A DNA stretch of 64,000 bases, from contig JAILLP010000029.1 of NCBI GenBank assembly GCA_024693065.1, positions 1-64,000 of the forward strand. The letters are read 5' to 3'. This document shows, piece by piece, positions 33,930-41,499 of the stretch. Each line of letters opens with the position of its first letter. The first letter of the stretch is position 1. The position numbers and the translations under genes were made by a program. Origin of the DNA: Paludibacteraceae bacterium (GTDB taxonomy: Bacteria > Bacteroidota > Bacteroidia > Bacteroidales > Paludibacteraceae). The notes below the pieces were generated by a model. The model was not told the origin of the DNA, did no database searches, and saw only the letters and a list, made by a program, of their open reading frames with translations.

Positions 33930-35462
33930 ATGCAGAAAGAATTAGATTATATTTCAATAGAAGATATTGAATCCATACTGTACGGAGGGCAAAAAATCGC
34001 CTTCACGTCCAACGTCAAGGAGAGGGTCCGTAAGAGCTACGAATTCCTCGAGGAGTTTTCCAAGGACCGCGTCATCTACGGCATAAACACTGGATTCGGG
34101 CCAATGGCCCAATACCGTGTCAGCGACGATGAGAGGGTCCAATTGCAATACAACATCATCCGCAGCCACTCGGCGGGAGCGGGCAACCCTCTCCCCAACA
34201 TCTACGTGAAGGCGGCCATGATCGCCAGGATCGGCACCTTCATCCAAGGGGAGTCGGGCGTACACCCCGAATTGGTGGAACTCTTGGCATCGTTCATCAA
34301 CCACGACATCTTCCCATTCATCCCTGAGCACGGAAGCGTAGGCTCTAGTGGCGACCTCGTGCAGTTGGCGCACATGGCGCTCACACTAATCGGGGAAGGA
34401 AAAGTCTGCTACGAAGGACAATTCCAACCCGCTTCCGAAGTGCTGAAGAAACTCGGGCTGAAACCGTTAGGCATACATGTGCGTGAGGGACTCTCCGTCA
34501 CCAACGGCACCTCCTTCATGACCGGCATCGGACTGGTCAACCTCTTCGACGCGAAGCGACTGTTGCAATGGGCGGTCATCGCCTCGGTGATGGTCAATGA
34601 GATCGCCTCCTCCTACGACGACTTCATGGCGGCGAAGCTCAACGAGGTGCGTCGCCAACCCGGGCAGAGCGAAATCGCCCGGATGCTCCGCGAATGGAGC
34701 GCAGGCAGCCAATGCATGCTCAGCCGAGAGAAGGAGCTCTACGACGGTGGTCACCAGGGCGAAAGCGTATTCAAGCATAAAGTGCAACCCTACTACTCGT
34801 TGCGCTGCGTGCCACAGATCCTCGGTCCTGTACTGGAGACCCTGCAGAACACGGAGCGGGTATTGGTGAACGAGGTCAATTCGGCGACGGACAACCCGAT
34901 CGTGGACGTCGACACGCAGACCGTCTACCATGGCGGCAACTTCCACGGCGACTACGTATCGTTCGAGATGGACAAGCTGAAGATCGCCACCACCAAGCTG
35001 ACCATGCTGATGGAGCGTCAGATGAACTATCTCTTCCACGACCGCATCAACGGCATCCTCCCGCCATTCGTCAACATGGGTGTGTTAGGCCTCAACTACG
35101 GCATGCAGGCGTGCCAATTCACGGCGACCTCCACCACGGCGGAGTGCCAAACGCTCTCCAACCCGATGTACGTGCACTCCATACCGAACAACAACGACAA
35201 CCAAGACGTCGTCAGCATGGGAACCAACTCCGCCCTCTTGGCGAAGCGTGTGGTGGACAACGCCTACCAGGTGATGGCCATCCATTTCATGTCCATCGTG
35301 CAAGGCATAGACTGCTTGGAAGCAACGGGAAAGCTGTCGCCTAAGACGAAGAAGATATACGACGAGATCAGAGCCTTCTTCCCTAAGTTCGTGGACGACA
35401 CGACCAAGTACGAGGAAATCGCGAGGATGCAAACCTATTTGCGGGGAAAACGCTTCGAATAA
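33930..35462 (+). CDS. Aromatic amino acid ammonia-lyase, tyrosine ammonia-lyase-like
   Basis: 510 residues. The whole length follows the Flavobacterium tyrosine ammonia-lyase as I recall it (VIYGINTGFGPMAQYR, YYSLRCVPQILGPVLE, SIPNNNDNQDVVSMGTNSA), the enzyme that makes 4-coumarate for flexirubin-type pigments. It is therefore a better fit to TAL than to catabolic histidase, and no other hut gene is nearby. The MIO prosthetic group normally forms from Ala-Ser-Gly; here the triad reads SSG in GSVGSSGDLVQLAHMAL. It has its own promoter and is followed by fabG- and lolA-like genes on the same strand. Confidence 0.82.
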   Translation: MQKELDYISIEDIESILYGGQKIAFTSNVKERVRKSYEFLEEFSKDRVIYGINTGFGPMAQYRVSDDERVQLQYNIIRSHSAGAGNPLPNIYVKAAMIARIGTFIQGESGVHPELVELLASFINHDIFPFIPEHGSVGSSGDLVQLAHMALTLIGEGKVCYEGQFQPASEVLKKLGLKPLGIHVREGLSVTNGTSFMTGIGLVNLFDAKRLLQWAVIASVMVNEIASSYDDFMAAKLNEVRRQPGQSEIARMLREWSAGSQCMLSREKELYDGGHQGESVFKHKVQPYYSLRCVPQILGPVLETLQNTERVLVNEVNSATDNPIVDVDTQTVYHGGNFHGDYVSFEMDKLKIATTKLTMLMERQMNYLFHDRINGILPPFVNMGVLGLNYGMQACQFTATSTTAECQTLSNPMYVHSIPNNNDNQDVVSMGTNSALLAKRVVDNAYQVMAIHFMSIVQGIDCLEATGKLSPKTKKIYDEIRAFFPKFVDDTTKYEEIARMQTYLRGKRFE

Positions 35463-35620
35463 GCATGTCTCCCCAAGCGATTGGTCGACAAAAAAAGCGT
35501 ATTGAACGACAGAATCACGCCATAGGGGGAATTGAGTTGGGGTATTCCGCAAAAAGATATATATTTACCCCTGATTAAGGAATTAAAAAAGTAAGAAACA
35601 AAAACATAATTTCTATATCA

Positions 35621-36349
35621 ATGAAAGTAGCATTAGTGACAGGCGCATCCAGGGGCATCGGCCGGGCATGCGCAGTGAAACTTGCCGAGATGGGTTATTA
35701 CGTGATCATCAACTTCCAATCCAACGAGGCAGAAGCGTTGAACACCCTGAAGATGGTCCAAGAGAAGGGCTCTGACGGAGAGATCATGAAGTTCGACGTA
35801 TCACAACCCGCCGAGGTGGAGAGAGCCATCACCGATTGGCAAGAGTCCCATCCGAGCGAATACATCGATTGTCTGGTGAACAACGCCGGCGTACGCCGCG
35901 ACAACCTGCTGATATGGATGTCCAACGAAGATTGGGCACAGGTGTTGAACACCAGCCTGAACGGCTTCATGTACACGACACGCGCGGTATTGAAGCCTAT
36001 GTTGACCAAGAAGCACGGAAGGATCGTGAACATGGTCTCCCTCTCCGGTCAGAAGGGATTGCCGGGACAAACGAACTACTCCGCCGCCAAAGGTGCGGTG
36101 ATGTCCGCCACGAAAGCATTGGCGCAAGAGGTTGCCCGCAAGGGAGTGACCGTCAACGCGGTGGCGCCTGGTTTTGTCCGCACAGACATGACCCACGACT
36201 TGGACGAGGCCTCTCTGAAGACCCAAATTCCGATGAACCGTTTCGGAGAACCGGAGGAGATCGCGGCGACAGTCGGATTCCTCGTGTCGGATGCGGCGTC
36301 CTACATCACCGGACAGACCATCGCTGTCAACGGTGGACTCTACACCTAA
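35621..36349 (+). CDS. FabG-like 3-oxoacyl-ACP reductase
   Basis: 242 residues, a classical short-chain dehydrogenase: nucleotide-binding [10 protein letters not shown] at the N terminus, NNAGVRR, catalytic Ser/Tyr/Lys in [20 protein letters not shown], and the tetramer-forming C terminus ([14 protein letters not shown]). Beside an aromatic ammonia-lyase and a LolA-like protein it is more likely to be the reductase of an aryl-polyene/flexirubin pathway than the housekeeping FabG. That specialisation is inference from context. Confidence 0.85.
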   Translation: MKVALVTGASRGIGRACAVKLAEMGYYVIINFQSNEAEALNTLKMVQEKGSDGEIMKFDVSQPAEVERAITDWQESHPSEYIDCLVNNAGVRRDNLLIWMSNEDWAQVLNTSLNGFMYTTRAVLKPMLTKKHGRIVNMVSLSGQKGLPGQTNYSAAKGAVMSATKALAQEVARKGVTVNAVAPGFVRTDMTHDLDEASLKTQIPMNRFGEPEEIAATVGFLVSDAASYITGQTIAVNGGLYT

Positions 36350-36411
36350 GCCACAAGCAAAGGTGGATACATGAGCGATAAAGCTATTGTCAAACTTAAA
36401 TTTTAAAGATT

Positions 36412-37065
36412 ATGAAGAGAATTTTAGTCATCGCAGCAACAATGCTGGCTTCATTGTCTTTGTCATTGGTACAAGCAGCGAAGCCCGTGGCAGACGTGAA
36501 CGGGTTGAAGGGAAAGATGCAATCCAGCGCAGCCAAGATATCCTCCATCAAGAGCGATTTCACGCTTGTGAAATATATCTCCGTGATGTCCAGCACCATG
36601 AAATCATCCGGCAAGTTCTATTACAAGAAGAATGACAAGGTGAAACTGGAGTTCCTATTGCCAATCAAACAGAACTTGGTCATGAATGGTGACAAGCTGA
36701 TGATGGACGCCAACGGCAAGCCAATGGTAATGGACGCCAAGTCCAATCCGATGATGGGAGAGTTGAAGAAGGTGATCTCCGCCTGCATGAGCGGTAACAT
36801 CTCCAACATGGGCTCCAACTACAAGATGGAGTACTTCGTCGAGGGTTCAGACTATCTGGTCGTGATCACGCCTCAGAGCGCCGACATCAAGAAATACGCG
36901 GAGAGAGTGGATCTCTACCTCGACTCGTCAGACTTCACCGTGCTGAAGATGCGCATGACAGAGGCTTTGAAGCCTAACCAGACGAAGAACGACTACTCGG
37001 AGTACGTCTTCACCGACAAGCAGAAAAATGTTTCGATAGACGATTCAGTCTTCTCGATCAAATAA
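36412..37065 (+). CDS. LolA-like outer-membrane lipoprotein carrier
   Basis: 217 residues. The signal peptide (MLASLSLSLVQAA) is followed by a LolA-type half-barrel: AKISSIKSDFTLVKYISVM, SGKFYYKKNDKVKLEFLLP, LVMNGDKLMMD. LolA-like genes occur in aryl-polyene and flexirubin loci, where they are thought to move the lipid or a lipoprotein. The gene is 62 bases after fabG and 7 bases before a lipoprotein gene, so these genes are probably co-transcribed. Confidence 0.78.
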   Translation: MKRILVIAATMLASLSLSLVQAAKPVADVNGLKGKMQSSAAKISSIKSDFTLVKYISVMSSTMKSSGKFYYKKNDKVKLEFLLPIKQNLVMNGDKLMMDANGKPMVMDAKSNPMMGELKKVISACMSGNISNMGSNYKMEYFVEGSDYLVVITPQSADIKKYAERVDLYLDSSDFTVLKMRMTEALKPNQTKNDYSEYVFTDKQKNVSIDDSVFSIK

Positions 37066-37072
37066 TGATTAG

Positions 37073-37714
37073 ATGACAAAGAAGATATTACTTCTAACGG
37101 CAGCATTGGCGGGGTTGGCAAGTTGCACGCCCAAGATCTTCAACCAATCAGGTTTGCGTCCTACCACCTCCGTCAAGATGCACCGTTCCAACCTGATGCC
37201 TGTTTTTGACGAATATGAAGCGGCGCGGTACTACTCCGCCCAAGTGGATTTCAAAGACAAGAGCATCACAGGCGTATTAGCCTTATCACGGGAGACGCAA
37301 GACCCCCGTAAATTCCGCCTCATCATGATGACCCAATTCGGGGTGCCCATCTTCGACTTCTCCGTCTCGCAGGATAGTTTCGCCGTGAACAGCTGCATGG
37401 AGCAACTCAACAAGAAGGTCGTGATGAAGATCCTCGAAAAGGATTTCAAGAGCCTCCTGATGGTCGACGTGCCGGAGAACTTCCCCGGAACCGTCTACAT
37501 GCCCCTGAAAGGGCAAAGCAGATGGGGCTACAGCGTGAACACCAAGAGCGGAGGGAACAACTACATGTTCTACTACAAGGACAACGGCATCGTGCACGTC
37601 CTCCAGAACGGTAGTTTCCTCAAAAAGATGAATGCTGTGTTCGACGAACAAGTCATCACCATCGAACACCCTAAGCTCGGCCTCAAAATGGTGCTGACGC
37701 TCATTCCCCAATAG
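37073..37714 (+). CDS. Lipoprotein of the aryl-acid locus, unknown function
   Basis: 213 residues. The lipobox LAGLASC lies at residues 12-18. The rest is predicted beta-rich, with repeated short strands (RFRLIMMTQFGVPIFDFSV, YMFYYKDNGIVHVLQ), compatible with a fold able to cradle a lipid. In aryl-polyene loci a lipoprotein (DUF3261-like) often follows lolA; this one holds the same place, but I cannot assign that family from the sequence. It starts 7 bases after the LolA-like gene. Confidence 0.6.
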   Translation: MTKKILLLTAALAGLASCTPKIFNQSGLRPTTSVKMHRSNLMPVFDEYEAARYYSAQVDFKDKSITGVLALSRETQDPRKFRLIMMTQFGVPIFDFSVSQDSFAVNSCMEQLNKKVVMKILEKDFKSLLMVDVPENFPGTVYMPLKGQSRWGYSVNTKSGGNNYMFYYKDNGIVHVLQNGSFLKKMNAVFDEQVITIEHPKLGLKMVLTLIPQ

Positions 37715-37741
37715 CACACAAACCCTAAAACGTACCTCACC

Positions 37742-38443
37742 ATGAAAAGCACGGCAATCCTCTTCGCCTTAGGCATTCTTCCGTTCCTCGCGAATGCGGA
37801 GACCATCACAGGGCAATACACCTCCGATACCCCCTACAAAAAGGGAGACGTCTCCATCGTCAACAAACGGACAGGGAAGAACACCCAACCCGACAAGAAA
37901 GGGAGGTTCTCGCTGAAGGACACAGACCCCAGACAGGACACACTCGTCCTATACTCCGCAACCAGTGGGAAAGCCTCTTTCGTTCCCATGAAAGGGTGCG
38001 TCGAATTCGTCATTAAAGAAGACAAAAACAGAGTGGACGTCGTTCAGAGAAGGGCGCCATTTGAGCCTACGAGCGAACATAGCGGACAAATATACATGAA
38101 AGAGTCACTTGAAAGGACAGGGGAAAGCATGACGCTCGCCGCCATCAACGCCAAGGTGCCAAGAAGCAATGTCGCCACCACATTCAACGGGAGCTTAGAA
38201 CCTATCTATTTCGTGGATGGACTCGAAGTGAGCGAGATATCCACCTTGCCTTTGTCCGAAGTAGCCTACGTGGAGGTGGTGAGACCCTCCAATCCCGCTT
38301 GTACGGAACTGGGGGCAAGAGGAGCCAATGGAATGATCCTTGTCACCACAGAGTCGAATTATAGAATGCAAAACCCTCATTGGAACGAACCAATGGAATA
38401 CCATTGGGAGATGCGTCTGGGTGCTGGAGAGCAAGGGAATTAA
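37742..38443 (+). CDS. Plug-only TonB receptor-like protein
   Basis: 233 residues. A signal peptide (LFALGILPFLANA) is followed by a carboxypeptidase-regulatory-like domain (GDVSIVNKRTGKNTQPDKKGRF) and then a receptor plug-like segment (PIYFVDGLEVSEISTLP, YVEVVRPSNPACTELGARG, ANGMILVTT). There is no TonB-dependent barrel: the protein stops 20-odd residues later. It may be a truncated SusC-like receptor or a free-standing plug of the kind seen in Bacteroidales. A diverged 43-bp-type repeat starts at its stop codon. Confidence 0.65.
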   Translation: MKSTAILFALGILPFLANAETITGQYTSDTPYKKGDVSIVNKRTGKNTQPDKKGRFSLKDTDPRQDTLVLYSATSGKASFVPMKGCVEFVIKEDKNRVDVVQRRAPFEPTSEHSGQIYMKESLERTGESMTLAAINAKVPRSNVATTFNGSLEPIYFVDGLEVSEISTLPLSEVAYVEVVRPSNPACTELGARGANGMILVTTESNYRMQNPHWNEPMEYHWEMRLGAGEQGN

Positions 38444-38482
38444 GAATTAAGAAACTCAGCTCGACGACGTCAATTAAAAAAT
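38437..38482 (+). repeat. Diverged copy of the intergenic TTCGACG repeat at a stop codon
   Basis: GAATTAAGAATTAAGAAACT followed by CAGCTCGACGACGTCAATTA, the same word order as at 2130-2172. It starts within the last codons of the plug-only gene, as the first copy does at the dehydrogenase stop. The rest of the 290-bp gap to the next gene holds only its probable promoter. Confidence 0.6.
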
Positions 38483-38617
38483 CACACCTTACTATGCCAG
38501 AATAAACGCTGGGAAGGCGCAGATTGTCGGACCATCTTCCGACTTGTCCAAACAACGAATCCGTGCGACAAGGATAATTTTATCATCTACTTATTATGTT
38601 CTTTTGAAATAAATTAA

Positions 38618-38625
38618 TATATTTG
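38618..38625 (+). promoter_or_regulatory. -7 promoter element of the two-module BspA-like gene
   Basis: TATATTTG matches the consensus; the leader to the ATG would be about 100 bases. The -33 element is uncertain. Confidence 0.4.
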
Positions 38626-38733
38626 GAGGATTCATTCCATTCGAGACGTTAGTTTAGGGTGATTAGTGGTGAACGTAGACAATGGAATACGAGAGATTTA
38701 AAATCAATTTATTAACCCAAAAACAAGAGCAGC

Positions 38734-41013
38734 ATGAATAAATTATTTACAAAAACAGCAAGAAGGCACCTGACCCATTGGTTCGCCTGTCTCACTTTAT
38801 TGGCATTTCCTGCCATAGCACAGGCATTTGTCATCGACAGCCTGGAGTACAAAGTTACGGACGAGGCGAAGAACGAGGTGGCCCTGACCGCATACGCCAT
38901 AGGACTCTCAGGGGATGTCACCATTCCCGCGAAAGTGGAATATGAAGGGGTGAAATACAAGGTAACCTCCATCGGGGAATATGCATTTCAGTATTGCATA
39001 GGATTAAAGACGATTGACATACCTAACTCCATATCCTCCATTGGGGAATATGCATTTGATTATTGCGAAGGATTAGAGACGATCAACATCTCCCCATCCA
39101 GTCCCATCAAAAGGATAGAGAACAACACATTCAGTTTCTGCTCAAGTTTAACCTCCATCACAATACCTGACTCCGTCACATACATTGGTTCTTATGCAAT
39201 TAGTAGCTGTGCGAAACTGACAGAAATTATCGTCCCAAACTCCGTCACAATCATCAACCAGTTCGCCTTCGCATATTGCGGGGACTTGACCTCCATCACA
39301 TTGCCGAACACCATCAAAACACTGGAACTTTGTTTATTAGAAGGTTGCAAAAGTCTGTCCACCTTCAAAATACCAGATTCAGTGGAGTCGATAGCCGCGG
39401 GAGTGTTCGATTATTGCGAAGGCCTCACACGCATTGAAATCCCTAGCTCCGTCAAATCCATTGGAGAAAGAGCATTTTTCCAATGCACGAACCTATCCTA
39501 CGTCTATATTCCTAAATCTGTCAGCACAATACAGGAAGGAGCTTTCGAAGGGTGTCCTAAACTGGAGGATCCGGAACATCCAGAGAACGCCATATATTGC
39601 GAGGTGGAAGAGGAACCGGAAGGCTGGGACTTATTCCACGACTATGACGGTGGCAGACTCAACCTCAACGTCGTATGGGCAAGTTCAGGTGCCACAGAAC
39701 AGGCATTTGTCATCGACAACCTGAAGTACAAGATAACGGACGAAGAGAAAAGAGAGGTGTCCGTAAGCGCCAATAGCACAGAACTCTCAGGGAACGTCAC
39801 CATTCCTGCGGAAGTGGAATACGAAGGAGTGAAATATAAGGTCACCGCAATCGCAAAGGGGGGATTCCATGAATGTGCCGAACTAACCTCCATCGACATT
39901 CCCAACACTGTAACCGCCATCGGGCGAAAAGCATTCTATGAATGTAGGAGTTTGACCACTGCCAACATCCCTGACTCCATCACCACCATAGAAGGTGAAA
40001 CGTTCTTCTTCTGTGAAAATCTGAAGTCCATCACAATACCAAGCAACGTCACTTCCATCGGAGAGTTCGCATTCGCCTACTGTAGAAAGTTGGCTCAACT
40101 AGAAATTCCTAACAGCGTTACTTCCATCGACGGAAGCGCCTTCGGCGAGTGCGTGAGTCTGCATCTACTCGAAATACCAGAATCTGTTAAACACATCGGT
40201 CCAACAGCCTTCCACGATTGCGAGTATCTAACCATAATCATAGAGGACTCCACTTCCCTCGTCTTGGATGAGGGAGCCCTCAGTGATGTTAAGATTGTTT
40301 TGTACAAAAACAAGGAGGAGTACTTGATCGACGAGCCTTTCATATACGGTGACAAGGAGAAAGAACATCTGATCGGGTACTTCGGAACGGATTCGGTAAT
40401 CACCATTCCTAACACCGTCAAATACATCGAAGAGAATGTGTTCAGACGTTCAAAGGCAACCTCCATTACCATTCCGAACTCCGTCACATACATCGGGAAA
40501 AATGCCTTCAATTTCTGTAGTATGCTCACCTCCATCACTATACCAAATTCCGTCACCTCAATAGACACGGAGGCATTCTCTTACTGCAAAAACCTGATCA
40601 ACGTTCAGATACCGAAGTCCGTCACACAGATTGGCGCAAACACATTCTACGGTTGCGAAAAGTTAGTCGATGAGGAGCAACCTAAGCAAGCCATCTACTG
40701 CGACATGAAAGAGAAACCGGAAGGTTGGGATGTCACATGGAACTACTTCAAATACGATGGGACCCTCTGCCATACTTTCTGGAATGAAAGGGCATCCTTG
40801 TCAACCAACGCATCACCTGTCATCACGAAGATATATGCGTCAGAAGGAACGATCATCATTGAAGGCTTCACGGGCGATATAAGCGTATTCAACCCAGCAG
40901 GACAATTAATCCTCCGTCGCACAATAGCAGAGCCTTATACGGAGATTCCTGTGGTAGCAGGCCTCTACATCGTAAAAGCGGGAGAGACCTCGGAGCGTGT
41001 GATTGTTCGATAA
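38734..41013 (+). CDS. BspA-like leucine-rich-repeat surface protein, two-module, with T9SS tail
   Basis: 759 residues. A signal peptide is cut near AIAQA. Two copies of a whole module follow: each starts with FVIDxLxYKxTDE, continues with a VTIPAxVEYEGVKYKVT beta segment and then BspA-type repeats (TSITIPNSVTYIG...AF..C). The modules begin near residues 29 and 328, and the second is interrupted by an irregular stretch (residues about 500-550). The last about 60 residues form a sorting domain ending in GLYIVKAGETSERVIVR. It is probably exported by the type IX system to the surface for adhesion. Confidence 0.88.
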   Translation: MNKLFTKTARRHLTHWFACLTLLAFPAIAQAFVIDSLEYKVTDEAKNEVALTAYAIGLSGDVTIPAKVEYEGVKYKVTSIGEYAFQYCIGLKTIDIPNSISSIGEYAFDYCEGLETINISPSSPIKRIENNTFSFCSSLTSITIPDSVTYIGSYAISSCAKLTEIIVPNSVTIINQFAFAYCGDLTSITLPNTIKTLELCLLEGCKSLSTFKIPDSVESIAAGVFDYCEGLTRIEIPSSVKSIGERAFFQCTNLSYVYIPKSVSTIQEGAFEGCPKLEDPEHPENAIYCEVEEEPEGWDLFHDYDGGRLNLNVVWASSGATEQAFVIDNLKYKITDEEKREVSVSANSTELSGNVTIPAEVEYEGVKYKVTAIAKGGFHECAELTSIDIPNTVTAIGRKAFYECRSLTTANIPDSITTIEGETFFFCENLKSITIPSNVTSIGEFAFAYCRKLAQLEIPNSVTSIDGSAFGECVSLHLLEIPESVKHIGPTAFHDCEYLTIIIEDSTSLVLDEGALSDVKIVLYKNKEEYLIDEPFIYGDKEKEHLIGYFGTDSVITIPNTVKYIEENVFRRSKATSITIPNSVTYIGKNAFNFCSMLTSITIPNSVTSIDTEAFSYCKNLINVQIPKSVTQIGANTFYGCEKLVDEEQPKQAIYCDMKEKPEGWDVTWNYFKYDGTLCHTFWNERASLSTNASPVITKIYASEGTIIIEGFTGDISVFNPAGQLILRRTIAEPYTEIPVVAGLYIVKAGETSERVIVR

Positions 41014-41042
41014 AAGCACACCGCCGGCAACAACCGGTTATC

Positions 41043-41080
41043 AAAAAAGCCATTCCTCATCATTGGGGAATGGCTTTTTT
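41043..41080. terminator. Bidirectional terminator
   Basis: Fourteen-base perfect stem AAAAAAGCCATTCC/GGAATGGCTTTTTT with a 10-base loop, between convergent genes, ending in T-runs on both strands. Confidence 0.93.
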
Positions 41081-41098
41081 AATGCTTATAAAAGAGGA

Positions 41099-41419
41099 TT
41101 ACGCCTCACCACCATTGAAAGTGTTGAAGTTAAACGGCATAGCATTGCGGGGATCCACATCCCCCTTGATCGTTCCATACCGTTCCTCATACTTCTGCAG
41201 GTTATTTTGCAACGCAAGCATCATACGCTTCGCATGCTCAGGTGTCAGGATGACGCGTGTCTTCACCTTTGCCTTCGGAGTGTTCGGAAGGACGCGAAGG
41301 AAATCGATCACGAACTCCGAGGAGGAGTGTGATATGATCGCCATATTAGAATAAACGCCCTCTGCGACAGCCTCGCTAATTTCGACGCTCAACTGTTTCT
41401 TGTCATTTTGATCTTCCAT
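41099..41419 (-). CDS. DUF3467 family protein
   Basis: 106 residues, soluble. It has the family pattern AEGVYSNMAIISHSSSEFVIDFLRVLP followed by RVILTPEHAKRMMLALQNNL. The gene regularly follows rpoC in Bacteroidales, as here (80 bases), which suggests a tie to transcription or translation, but no function is established. It ends at a strong shared terminator, so it is probably the last gene of the rpo operon. Confidence 0.88.
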   Translation of the reverse strand: MEDQNDKKQLSVEISEAVAEGVYSNMAIISHSSSEFVIDFLRVLPNTPKAKVKTRVILTPEHAKRMMLALQNNLQKYEERYGTIKGDVDPRNAMPFNFNTFNGGEA

Positions 41420-41499
41420 ATTCGTATACTGTTTTTACGAAGAGAGGACCAACTTAAACAGTCAGTCCTCCCCTATCACATTCAAATTAAAAATCCATT

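Noticed and set aside
33930-35462. Histidine ammonia-lyase of a hut pathway
   Set aside because: No hutU, hutI or hutG is near; the sequence follows tyrosine ammonia-lyase of flavobacteria and the neighbours are lipid and lipoprotein genes. Activity on histidine is not excluded.
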